A stretch of 64,000 nucleotides of DNA from JAWLCQ01 sp041687095 (GTDB lineage: Bacteria; Planctomycetota; Phycisphaerae; SM23-33). The notes below the pieces were generated by a model. It made no database searches and was not told the DNA's origin. It was given only the letters and a program-made list of their open reading frames with translations. This document shows positions 16,109 to 23,750 of this stretch, one piece after another. Every line of letters starts with the position of its first letter. The first letter of the stretch is position 1. Location of the stretch: NCBI GenBank assembly GCA_041687095.1, contig JAWLCQ010000004.1, forward strand, positions 1 to 64,000, written 5' to 3'. Both the position numbers and the translations under genes were made by a program.

Positions 16109-17539
16109 ATGAACCGCATGAGCAAGAAGAAATCCGAACCATCCCAACCGTCCGCACCCAAGAAGTCCTGGGGCGCCCGCCTGCAGGCCGAGGCCGACCC
16201 CGTGACGGCCGCCCTGCTGGCGTCGCTCGACGTCGACCGCGACCTGTGGCGGTACGACATCGCCGGGTCCATCGCCCACGCCCAGATGCTCTCGGAGGTC
16301 GGGCTCATCACCTCCGAGGAGTTCACGGCCATCCGCGAGGGACTCCTCGCCATCGCCGAGGACCTCGAGAACGACCGCCTCCCCATGCCCCTGGAACTCG
16401 AGGACATCCACATGGTCATCGAGGCCGCCCTCATCGAGCGGATCGGCGACCCGGGGCGGAAGCTCCATACCGGGCGATCGCGGAACGACCAGGTGGCGCT
16501 GGACCTGCGGCTGTGGGCGCGGGACGCCGCCGACGAACTCCTCGCCGACATCATTCGCCTCCAACGAGCCCTCGTCGACCTCGCCGAGCGCACCGGCGAC
16601 CTCGTCCTCCCCGCCTACACGCACCTGCAGCGGGCCCAGCCCGTCGTCGCCGGCCACGCCGTCCTCGCCTACGCCGAGATGCTCCAGCGCGACCTGGAGC
16701 GCCTCCAGGACGCCCGCAAGCGCATCAACGTCTGCCCGCTGGGCTCGGGGGCGGTGGCGGGGACCTCCCTGCCCCTCGACCGCGCCCGCACCGCCGAACT
16801 GCTGGGCTTCCCCACCTTCTCCCGCAACTCCATCGACGCCACCAGCGACCGCGACTTCCTCGCCGAACTGCTCTTTGCCTGCTCCCTCCTCGCCGTCCAC
16901 CTCTCCCGCTGGGCCGAGGACTGGATCCTCTACTCCACCACCGAGTTCGGGGCCCTGGAACTCCACGACGCCTACTGCACCTCCAGCTCCATGATGCCCC
17001 AGAAGAAGAACGCCGACACCCTCGAACTCATCCGCGGCAAGAGCGCGATGGCCCTGGCGGACCTCGTGGGCATGCTCACGCTGATGAAGTCGCTCCCGCT
17101 GGCGTACAACCGCGACCTGCAGGACGACAAGCGCTTCGCCTTCCGCACCGTCGCCGCCATGCACTCCGCCCTCACCGTCGCGCGGGGGATCGTGAGGACC
17201 GCCCGCTTCCGCCGCGACCGCATCGACGCCCGCATCGACGAGGGCCACCTCGACGCCACCGCCCTCGCCGAGTACCTCACCGCCCGCGGCGTGCCCTTCC
17301 GCCAGGCCCACCACGTCGTCGGGGCCCTCGTCGCCCGCTGCGAGAGCGAGGGCAAGCGGCTCTCCGATCTGCCCCTCGACGCCCTGCGCACCGCGTGCGA
17401 CCGCTTCGAGAAAGACGTCTACGAGCACCTCGGACCCCGCAACGTCGTGAAGCACTACCGCCCCGACGGGGCCGGCGGGCCACCCCAGCTCCGCAAGCAA
17501 CTGCGGTTCTGGAAGAAGAAGCTGCGGATGGAGGACTAG
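16109..17539 (+). CDS. argH: Argininosuccinate lyase
   Basis: A 476-residue protein of normal length that splits argininosuccinate to arginine and fumarate, the last step of arginine synthesis, in the cytoplasm as a homotetramer. The fumarase-superfamily signature reads SSSMMPQKKNAD (about 291-302) where most family members have GSSxMPQKKNPD, a Gly-to-Ser and Pro-to-Ala change. HTGRSRNDQVALDLRL and YTHLQRAQPV supply other active-site segments. The first 20 residues are Lys/Ser/Pro-rich and precede the conserved core. The start is fixed by GGGGGGAGGA immediately before the ATG. No other arg gene is nearby. Confidence 0.93.
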   Translation: MNRMSKKKSEPSQPSAPKKSWGARLQAEADPVTAALLASLDVDRDLWRYDIAGSIAHAQMLSEVGLITSEEFTAIREGLLAIAEDLENDRLPMPLELEDIHMVIEAALIERIGDPGRKLHTGRSRNDQVALDLRLWARDAADELLADIIRLQRALVDLAERTGDLVLPAYTHLQRAQPVVAGHAVLAYAEMLQRDLERLQDARKRINVCPLGSGAVAGTSLPLDRARTAELLGFPTFSRNSIDATSDRDFLAELLFACSLLAVHLSRWAEDWILYSTTEFGALELHDAYCTSSSMMPQKKNADTLELIRGKSAMALADLVGMLTLMKSLPLAYNRDLQDDKRFAFRTVAAMHSALTVARGIVRTARFRRDRIDARIDEGHLDATALAEYLTARGVPFRQAHHVVGALVARCESEGKRLSDLPLDALRTACDRFEKDVYEHLGPRNVVKHYRPDGAGGPPQLRKQLRFWKKKLRMED

Positions 17540-17564
17540 GCGGGGCGGCACGCGAATCCGCTTC

Positions 17565-17646
17565 ACCGCGGAGACCGCAGAGAAGCTGGGAGTTGGGATT
17601 GTGTCCTTCCCTCTGTCCTCTCTGCGATCTCCGCGCCCTCCGCGGT
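17565..17646. repeat. Inverted 9-base periodic CGCAGAG-type repeat
   Basis: The left arm ACCGCGGAGACCGCAGAGAAG (17565-17585) faces right-arm units CTCTCTGCG, ATCTCCGCG and CCCTCCGCG (17618-17644). The period is 9 bases and the arms are inverted. A relative is at 56441-56528. It fills most of the argH-thiL gap. Confidence 0.75.
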
Positions 17647-17688
17647 CAAAACCAACACTGTGTGCATGAGAAGGGTTACGATGTAACC

Positions 17689-18585
17689 ATGCGCGAGTTC
17701 GACCTCATCGACTGGATCCGCTCCCAGACCCGCCTGGACCCGCGGGCGGTCCCCGTCGGGCCCGGGGATGACTGCGCGGTCGTGCGCGTGGGGGGCGAGG
17801 ACCTGCTCGTGACGGTCGACCAGGTCCTCGACGGGGTCCACGTCCAACTCGCCGCCTGCGGCCCCCAGGCCGTCGGACGCAAGGCCATGGCCCGCAACCT
17901 CTCGGACATCGCCGCGATGGCCGGGACGCCCCTCGCCGCCGTCGCCAACGTCGCCCTGCCCCGCGACTTCCCCGACGACGACGCCAAGGCGATCTACCTG
18001 GGCCTGCGAGCGGGGGGCGATGCGTTCCGCTGCCCCCTCGTCGGGGGGGACATCGGCGTGTGGGACGGGGCCCTCTGCGTCGGGGTCACCGTGCTCGGGC
18101 GACCGACGCCCGCCGGGCCCGTCCTGCGAAGCGGCGCCCGCCCGGGCGACGCCCTCTGCGTCACCGGCGCCCTCGGAGGCTCGTGGCGGAGCGGGCGCGA
18201 CCTCACCTTCACCCCCCGCATCCACGAGGCCCTCGCCCTCGCCGCCGCCTGCGAACTGCACGCCATGATCGACCTGTCCGACGGGCTCTCGCGCGACCTG
18301 GGCCACGTCTGTCGCGAGAGCGGTGTGGGCGCGGAGATCCTCGCCACCCGCGTCCCCGTCCACCCCGATGCGGGCGGGCTCGACGCGGCCCTCAGCGATG
18401 GGGAGGACTACGAGCTGCTCTTCGCCCTGCCCCCCGGCCGCGCCGACGCCCTCGAACGGGACGGGGTCCTGGGCGTGCCCGTCACCCGCGTGGGAACGAT
18501 CACCGCGGAGCGCAACGTCACACTCGTCCACCCCGACGGATCGCGCGAGCCGCTGATCCCCCACGGCTGGGAGCACGGCACATGA
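17689..18585 (+). CDS. thiL: Thiamine-monophosphate kinase
   Basis: A 298-residue protein that phosphorylates thiamine monophosphate to the cofactor thiamine diphosphate. PGDDCAVV (Asp27 and Asp28) and VTVDQVLDGVH bind Mg-ATP, IDLSDGLSRDLGH is the central motif, and SDGEDYELLF near residue 245 is the family signature. The ATG is the first in frame; GAGAAGGG lies about 13 bases upstream, a little far. Its last bases overlap the tsaE start in an ATGA junction, so the two are translationally coupled. The downstream acetolactate synthases need thiamine diphosphate, but there is a separate promoter between them. Confidence 0.92.
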   Translation: MREFDLIDWIRSQTRLDPRAVPVGPGDDCAVVRVGGEDLLVTVDQVLDGVHVQLAACGPQAVGRKAMARNLSDIAAMAGTPLAAVANVALPRDFPDDDAKAIYLGLRAGGDAFRCPLVGGDIGVWDGALCVGVTVLGRPTPAGPVLRSGARPGDALCVTGALGGSWRSGRDLTFTPRIHEALALAAACELHAMIDLSDGLSRDLGHVCRESGVGAEILATRVPVHPDAGGLDAALSDGEDYELLFALPPGRADALERDGVLGVPVTRVGTITAERNVTLVHPDGSREPLIPHGWEHGT

Positions 18586-19040
18586 GCGAGCCGGAAGGGA
18601 CCCTCATCGAGACCGTCGAGACCCGCAGCCCCCGCGGGACGCAGGCTTTCGGGAAGCGCTTCGCCCAGCGGCTGGGCGTGGGCGACTGCGTGGCGCTCAA
18701 CGGGGACCTGGGGGCGGGCAAGACCGCCCTGGTCCGCGGAATCGCCGAGGGCCTGGGCCTGGAGGACTCGCGGATGGTCTCCAGCCCCACGTTCGTCCTG
18801 GTGCAGGAGTACCCCGCCCGCGTGCCCGTGCACCACATCGACCTCTACCGCCTCAGCGACGCGGGCCCGGAGATGCGGGACTTCGGCGTGGACGAGATGC
18901 TCACGCGCGGGGTCGTCCTCATCGAATGGGCCGACCGCGCCGGGCACTACCTGCCCCGCCCCCACTGGCGGATCGACATCGAGATCACCGGGGCCCGCGC
19001 GCGGCGGTTCACGGTGCGGCGGATTGAAAGAAAGTCTTGA
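18582..19040 (+). CDS. tsaE: tRNA threonylcarbamoyladenosine biosynthesis ATPase TsaE
   Basis: A 152-residue protein of normal TsaE length, partner of TsaB and TsaD in making t6A at position 37 of ANN-decoding tRNAs. The P-loop GDLGAGKT is at 41-48, SSPTFVLVQEY follows at about 67-77, and HIDLYR (85-90) is the family box. The ATG overlaps the thiL stop as ATGA. The promoter for the following ilv operon begins within the last codons of this gene. Confidence 0.93.
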   Translation: MSEPEGTLIETVETRSPRGTQAFGKRFAQRLGVGDCVALNGDLGAGKTALVRGIAEGLGLEDSRMVSSPTFVLVQEYPARVPVHHIDLYRLSDAGPEMRDFGVDEMLTRGVVLIEWADRAGHYLPRPHWRIDIEITGARARRFTVRRIERKS

Positions 19041-19065
19041 CGGGATTCCGACCGATGCATAGGAT
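19037..19065 (+). promoter_or_regulatory. Strong promoter of the ilv operon
   Basis: TTGACG, an exact 17-base spacer, then TAGGAT. The -35 box matches consensus at five of six positions. It overlaps the tsaE stop codon. The predicted transcript start is near 19072, six bases before a leader-peptide ATG and about 235 bases before ilvB. Confidence 0.7.
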
Positions 19066-19077
19066 GATCGTCACGAC

Positions 19078-19179
19078 ATGAGCGCGAACCGCAACAACCT
19101 GATTGCCCGCCCCCCCCGCGACGCGGTCGCTCTGCGCTCCACTCTCCCCGTCGTAGTACGCCCGGTCGCTGCGCTATAG
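19078..19179 (+). CDS. Candidate ilv leader peptide
   Basis: A 33-codon frame beginning MSANRNNLIARPP and ending STLPVVVRPVAAL. Ten of 33 residues are Leu, Ile or Val, with a Val-Val-Val run (codons GTC GTA GTA at 19150-19158); GTA is rare in this window. It starts about six bases after the predicted transcript start, so it would be read from an almost leaderless mRNA. Its last codons and stop lie inside the 12-base-pair hairpin that precedes ilvB. The layout mirrors leader peptides such as E. coli IvbL, where ribosome stalling at Val/Leu codons relieves attenuation. This is inference from composition and position; no homology is visible. Confidence 0.5.
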   Translation: MSANRNNLIARPPRDAVALRSTLPVVVRPVAAL

Positions 19180-19198
19180 GGCCTCCGCGCAGCGGCCG
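19163..19198 (+). promoter_or_regulatory. Stable hairpin in the ilv leader (candidate attenuator element)
   Basis: CGGTCGCTGCGC and GCGCAGCGGCCG pair over 12 bases with one wobble and a 12-base loop. The left arm is the end of the leader-peptide frame, and the TAG stop is in the loop. A ribosome reaching the stop would melt it. No T-run follows, so a canonical intrinsic terminator is not proven. Confidence 0.5.
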
Positions 19199-19306
19199 AC
19201 ATCCTCCCCACCGTCCCCGGAATCGCTGTACGCATGCCCGGTGCGACGAAAGGCCCCTCCCCCACACACGGACACCCTGCACAGGCGCACAAGGAGCACA
19301 GCAGAC

Positions 19307-21040
19307 ATGACGATCACGGCACCGGGCATTGCGGAACGCGACGAGAACCGCCCCGCCACCCTCGCGGGCAGGACGGGCGCCGAACTCATCCATCAACTCC
19401 TCCTCGACGAGGGCGTCGAGGTGGTGTTCGGCTACATCGGGGCGGCCGTCATCCCCCTGTTCGACCAGCTCTACGATTCCCCCATCCAGTACATCCAGAC
19501 CCGCCACGAGCAGGGCGCCGCCCACATGGCCGACGGCTACGCCCGCTCCACGGGCAGGGTCGGAACGATCATCGCCACCAGCGGGCCGGGCGCCACCAAC
19601 CTGGTGACGGGGATCGCGACCGCCCACATGGACTCCATCCCGATGGTCGCCATCACCGGGCAGGTCAAGAGCCACCTCATCGGCAACGACGCCTTTCAGG
19701 AGGCCGACGTCACCGGCATCACCCGCCCCATCACCAAGCACAACGCCCTCGTCAAGCGCGTCGAGGACCTCGGGCGGGCCCTGAAGGAGGCCTACTACAT
19801 CGCCCGCACGGGACGCCCCGGACCGGTCGTCGTCGATATCGCCGTTGACGCCACGACGGACCGCCTGTCGGACGAGCCGAACCTCACGATGAACCTCCCC
19901 GGCTACAAGCCGCGGATGGTCGGCCACACCCGCCAGATCCTCGCCGCCGCCGCCGCCATCAACGCCGCCCAGCGCCCCGTCCTGTACGTCGGCGGCGGGG
20001 TCATCCTCTCGGGGGCCACCGAGATCCTCCGCGCCCTGGCGCACAAGGCCCGGATCCCCGTCACCACTACGCTCCTGGGCCTGGGGACCTTCGACGAGAC
20101 CGACGAGCTGGCCCTGCGCATGCTGGGCATGCACGGATCCGCCGCCGCCAACTACGCCGTCCAGGACTGCGACCTGCTGATCTCCGTCGGCGCCCGCTTC
20201 GACGACCGCGTCACCGGCGACGTCCGCACCTTCGCCCCCAAGGCCAAGATCGTCCACATCGACGTGGACCCCACGTCGATCTCCAAGAACGTCGTCGTCC
20301 ACATCCCCGTCGTCGGCGACGCCAAGGACATCCTCGAGCGCATGATCGAGCACATCGAGCCCACCGACCGCGCCCCCTGGCTCGCCCAGGTCGCCCAGTG
20401 GAAGAAGGACCACCCCTTCCGCTACGGAGCGCCGAAGGACGGCCGCATCAAGCCCCAGCGCGTCATCGAGCGCCTGGGGGAACTCACGAACCACGACGCC
20501 CTCGTCGCCACCGGCGTCGGGCAGCACCAGATGTGGGCCGCCCAGTTCTACGGCTGGCGCAAGCCCCGCCAGATCATCACCTCCGGGGGCCTGGGCACCA
20601 TGGGCTTCGGCTGCCCCGCCGCCGTGGGCGTGCAGATCGGCAACCCCGGGCGAACCGTTCTCGACATCGACGGCGACGGGTCGTTCAGCATGACCATGAT
20701 GGAGGTCATCACCGCCGTCCGCTACCAGCAGCCCGTCAAGTTCGTCGTCCTCGACAACCACTACCTCGGCATGGTCCGCCAGTGGCAGGAGCTGTTCTGG
20801 GGCAAACGCTACAGCGGCGTCGACCACCCCTGCCCCGACTTCGCCAAGGTCGCCGAGGGCTTCGGCGCCCGCGGGATGGCCGTCAAAGACCCCAGCGAAC
20901 TCGACGACGCCCTCAACGAGATGCTCAAGACCGACGGGCCCGTCGTCCTCGCCGTCGACGTCGAGCCCGAGGAGAACGTCTTCCCCATGGTCCCCGCAGG
21001 GAAGGCACTCCATGACATGAACCTGGGAACATTGGCATGA
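19307..21040 (+). CDS. ilvB: Acetolactate synthase large subunit, copy 1 (atypical GYIGA motif)
   Basis: A 577-residue thiamine-diphosphate enzyme that condenses pyruvate with pyruvate or 2-oxobutyrate, the first common step of valine, leucine and isoleucine synthesis. The catalytic Glu68 (TRHEQGAAHMADGYARSTG) and the cofactor motif GDGSFSMTMMEVITA with LDNHYLGM are intact. The loop that is normally GYPGG reads GYIGA (42-46), unlike copy 2. From about residue 210 on the DNA is virtually identical to copy 2. The ATG is supported by AAGGAG 10 bases upstream. The gene has its own leader and promoter and is followed by copy 2 and ilvN. Confidence 0.92.
   Translation: MTITAPGIAERDENRPATLAGRTGAELIHQLLLDEGVEVVFGYIGAAVIPLFDQLYDSPIQYIQTRHEQGAAHMADGYARSTGRVGTIIATSGPGATNLVTGIATAHMDSIPMVAITGQVKSHLIGNDAFQEADVTGITRPITKHNALVKRVEDLGRALKEAYYIARTGRPGPVVVDIAVDATTDRLSDEPNLTMNLPGYKPRMVGHTRQILAAAAAINAAQRPVLYVGGGVILSGATEILRALAHKARIPVTTTLLGLGTFDETDELALRMLGMHGSAAANYAVQDCDLLISVGARFDDRVTGDVRTFAPKAKIVHIDVDPTSISKNVVVHIPVVGDAKDILERMIEHIEPTDRAPWLAQVAQWKKDHPFRYGAPKDGRIKPQRVIERLGELTNHDALVATGVGQHQMWAAQFYGWRKPRQIITSGGLGTMGFGCPAAVGVQIGNPGRTVLDIDGDGSFSMTMMEVITAVRYQQPVKFVVLDNHYLGMVRQWQELFWGKRYSGVDHPCPDFAKVAEGFGARGMAVKDPSELDDALNEMLKTDGPVVLAVDVEPEENVFPMVPAGKALHDMNLGTLA
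19934..20964 (+). repeat. About 1.03-kb direct repeat, copy 1
   Basis: By eye this tract is identical base for base to 21805-22835 (offset 1871). The first mismatch after it is 20965 (G versus A); the sequence diverges upstream of 19934. Confidence 0.88.
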
Positions 21041-21050
21041 GCGGCGGCGG

Positions 21051-21079
21051 TTGACCGTATGGAGGCCAGAGCGTACGAT
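21051..21079 (+). promoter_or_regulatory. Internal promoter before the second acetolactate synthase gene
   Basis: TTGACC, 17-base spacer, TACGAT, starting 11 bases after the stop of copy 1. It allows copy 2 and ilvN to be transcribed without the attenuated leader. The predicted start is near 21086. Confidence 0.6.
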
Positions 21080-21189
21080 ACGCTTCTCCCCATCGCGGTG
21101 ATTCCGGAACCCACCGTCGCCGCGGACTCCCCCGCCGGCGCTACCCACGGCGGATGGCGAACAGACGCTTCAACAGAGTGAGGATAGAT

Positions 21190-22911
21190 ATGAGCGAGAA
21201 CACGAAAGACGAGCAGGCGAGGGCGAAGAGCCTTGTGGGCCACAACGGGGCCCAGGTGCTCCACCAGATCCTCCAAGACGAGGGGGTCGAGGTGATCTTC
21301 GGCTACCCGGGCGGGTCGGTGATCCCGATCTTCGACGTCCTGTACGACACGCCGATCAAGTACGTCCAGTCCCGCCACGAGCAGGGGGCCGTCCACATGG
21401 CCGACGGGTACGCCCGCTCCACGGGCAAGGTCGGAACCATCATCGCCACCAGCGGGCCTGGGGCGACGAACCTGGTGACGGGCCTGGCGACGGCGCACAT
21501 GGACTCCGTGCCCCTCGTCGCCATCACCGGGCAGGTCCGCAGCGACCTCATCGGCAACGACGCCTTCCAGGAGGCCGACGTCACCGGCATCACCCGCCCC
21601 ATCACCAAGCACAACGCCCTCGTCAAGCGCGTCGAGGACCTCGGGCGCACCCTCAAGGAGGCCTACTACATCGCCCGCACCGGCCGCCCCGGGCCCGTGG
21701 TGGTGGACGTCGCCGTCGACGCCACCGTCGCCAAGCTCACCAGCGAGCCGGACCTCACGATGAACCTCCCCGGCTACAAGCCGCGGATGGTCGGCCACAC
21801 GCGGCAGATCCTCGCCGCCGCCGCCGCCATCAACGCCGCCCAGCGCCCCGTCCTGTACGTCGGCGGCGGGGTCATCCTCTCGGGGGCCACCGAGATCCTC
21901 CGCGCCCTGGCGCACAAGGCCCGGATCCCCGTCACCACTACGCTCCTGGGCCTGGGGACCTTCGACGAGACCGACGAGCTGGCCCTGCGCATGCTGGGCA
22001 TGCACGGATCCGCCGCCGCCAACTACGCCGTCCAGGACTGCGACCTGCTGATCTCCGTCGGCGCCCGCTTCGACGACCGCGTCACCGGCGACGTCCGCAC
22101 CTTCGCCCCCAAGGCCAAGATCGTCCACATCGACGTGGACCCCACGTCGATCTCCAAGAACGTCGTCGTCCACATCCCCGTCGTCGGCGACGCCAAGGAC
22201 ATCCTCGAGCGCATGATCGAGCACATCGAGCCCACCGACCGCGCCCCCTGGCTCGCCCAGGTCGCCCAGTGGAAGAAGGACCACCCCTTCCGCTACGGAG
22301 CGCCGAAGGACGGCCGCATCAAGCCCCAGCGCGTCATCGAGCGCCTGGGGGAACTCACGAACCACGACGCCCTCGTCGCCACCGGCGTCGGGCAGCACCA
22401 GATGTGGGCCGCCCAGTTCTACGGCTGGCGCAAGCCCCGCCAGATCATCACCTCCGGGGGCCTGGGCACCATGGGCTTCGGCTGCCCCGCCGCCGTGGGC
22501 GTGCAGATCGGCAACCCCGGGCGAACCGTTCTCGACATCGACGGCGACGGGTCGTTCAGCATGACCATGATGGAGGTCATCACCGCCGTCCGCTACCAGC
22601 AGCCCGTCAAGTTCGTCGTCCTCGACAACCACTACCTCGGCATGGTCCGCCAGTGGCAGGAGCTGTTCTGGGGCAAACGCTACAGCGGCGTCGACCACCC
22701 CTGCCCCGACTTCGCCAAGGTCGCCGAGGGCTTCGGCGCCCGCGGGATGGCCGTCAAAGACCCCAGCGAACTCGACGACGCCCTCAACGAGATGCTCAAG
22801 ACCGACGGGCCCGTCGTCCTCGCCGTCGACGTCGAACCCGAGGAGAACGTCTTCCCCATGGTCCCCGCAGGGAAGGCCCTCCATGACATGAACCTGGGAA
22901 CATTGGCATAA
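21190..22911 (+). CDS. ilvB: Acetolactate synthase large subunit, copy 2 (canonical)
   Basis: A 573-residue protein with the normal GYPGG loop (38-42), catalytic Glu64 and the same thiamine-diphosphate motif as copy 1. GAGGA lies eight to nine bases before the ATG; an upstream ATG at 21154 lacks a ribosome binding site. The N-terminal third differs from copy 1 at many positions (for example VIPIFDVLYDTP versus VIPLFDQLYDSP), whereas the C-terminal two thirds are nearly identical, so recombination between the copies has been recent. Located 13 bases before ilvN, this is probably the main catalytic partner of the small subunit. Confidence 0.95.
   Translation: MSENTKDEQARAKSLVGHNGAQVLHQILQDEGVEVIFGYPGGSVIPIFDVLYDTPIKYVQSRHEQGAVHMADGYARSTGKVGTIIATSGPGATNLVTGLATAHMDSVPLVAITGQVRSDLIGNDAFQEADVTGITRPITKHNALVKRVEDLGRTLKEAYYIARTGRPGPVVVDVAVDATVAKLTSEPDLTMNLPGYKPRMVGHTRQILAAAAAINAAQRPVLYVGGGVILSGATEILRALAHKARIPVTTTLLGLGTFDETDELALRMLGMHGSAAANYAVQDCDLLISVGARFDDRVTGDVRTFAPKAKIVHIDVDPTSISKNVVVHIPVVGDAKDILERMIEHIEPTDRAPWLAQVAQWKKDHPFRYGAPKDGRIKPQRVIERLGELTNHDALVATGVGQHQMWAAQFYGWRKPRQIITSGGLGTMGFGCPAAVGVQIGNPGRTVLDIDGDGSFSMTMMEVITAVRYQQPVKFVVLDNHYLGMVRQWQELFWGKRYSGVDHPCPDFAKVAEGFGARGMAVKDPSELDDALNEMLKTDGPVVLAVDVEPEENVFPMVPAGKALHDMNLGTLA
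21805..22835 (+). repeat. About 1.03-kb direct repeat, copy 2
   Basis: Second copy of the tract at 19934-20964; it covers the middle and C-terminal domains of the acetolactate synthase. Confidence 0.88.
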
Positions 22912-22924
22912 AAGGAGCGGGTCC

Positions 22925-23440
22925 ATGCGACACGTGATCAGTGCATTGGTTCAGAATCAGCCGGGCGTCCTGGCCCACGTGGCCGGGATGTTCGCCGCCC
23001 GCGGCTTTAACATCGATTCGCTGGTGGTCGGACGGACGGAGGACCCCGAGCTGTCGCGGATGACGATCGTGGTCATCGGCGACGACCGGATCCTGGAGCA
23101 GGTCCGCAAGCAACTCGGGAAGGTGATCCCCGTGGTCAAGGTCCGCGACTTCACGGACGTCGCCTACGTGGAGCGCGACCTGCTGCTCATCCGCGTCCAC
23201 GCCACGCCCGAGAAGCGGTCCGAGGTGGTCGAGCTGGCCAACCTCTTCCGCGGACGCGTCGTGGACGTGGCGAAGAACTCGCTTTTGGTCGAACTCTCGG
23301 GGCCCGAGGACAAGCTCGAGGCCTTCGTGGAACTCGTGAGGCCCTACGGGATCAGCGAGATGGCGCGGACGGGCATCATCGCGATGCAGCGCGGCGAGCA
23401 GGTCGGCCGAGCCAAGGACAAGGACGCCGACGTGGCGTAA
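22925..23440 (+). CDS. ilvN: Acetolactate synthase small (regulatory) subunit
   Basis: A 171-residue protein of the usual IlvN/IlvH length. The N-terminal ACT domain (about 3-76: HVISALVQNQPGVLAHVAGMF, RGFNIDSLVVG) binds the feedback inhibitor valine. The C-terminal domain (about 80-160) activates the large subunit. AAAAGGAG stands eight bases before the ATG. It is the last gene of the operon and is followed by a GC-rich hairpin. Confidence 0.95.
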   Translation: MRHVISALVQNQPGVLAHVAGMFAARGFNIDSLVVGRTEDPELSRMTIVVIGDDRILEQVRKQLGKVIPVVKVRDFTDVAYVERDLLLIRVHATPEKRSEVVELANLFRGRVVDVAKNSLLVELSGPEDKLEAFVELVRPYGISEMARTGIIAMQRGEQVGRAKDKDADVA

Positions 23441-23500
23441 CCGTCCGCGCGGGCAACCGGTCCTGGACCCGACTGCTCGCGAGACAACGCCTGCCCAACG

Positions 23501-23521
23501 CCCCCGGACCGCGTCCGGGGG
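23501..23521 (+). terminator. GC-rich hairpin after ilvN
   Basis: CCCCCGGAC CGC GTCCGGGGG forms a 9-base-pair stem with a 3-base loop, 60 bases after the ilvN stop. No T-run follows, so it is a possible rather than typical terminator. Confidence 0.4.
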
Positions 23522-23650
23522 GTGACGCGGACACAGAGCGGACCCATACGCCCTGCACCGCTATCTCCCGACGGGCCCGGGGGCGTTGGTCTGTACGCAA
23601 ACACGGCGGGAGCGTCAGAGGACCTCCGGGGGGATCCGCGGGATCCTGCA

Positions 23651-23679
23651 TTGACACTCGAAGCCTCTTGCCGTATCTC
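23651..23679 (+). promoter_or_regulatory. Promoter of the nucleoside hydrolase gene
   Basis: A perfect TTGACA, 17-base spacer, then TATCTC, about 70 bases before the start codon. Confidence 0.55.
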
Positions 23680-23750
23680 TCTTCGATTCACGCGGGCCTG
23701 GGCCCGCGCAGAACGGGACAACCCTCAGGCCCACAGGAGTGGAGCATTCC

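Noticed and set aside
21099..21180. A second leader peptide before acetolactate synthase copy 2
   Set aside because: A short GTG-initiated frame exists (beginning MIPEPTVAAD), but it has few branched-chain residues and no overlapping hairpin.
20809..22926. Long minus-strand frames opposite both acetolactate synthase genes
   Set aside because: They duplicate only because the sense genes are duplicated, and the products are Asp/Gly/Val/His-rich with no recognisable fold.
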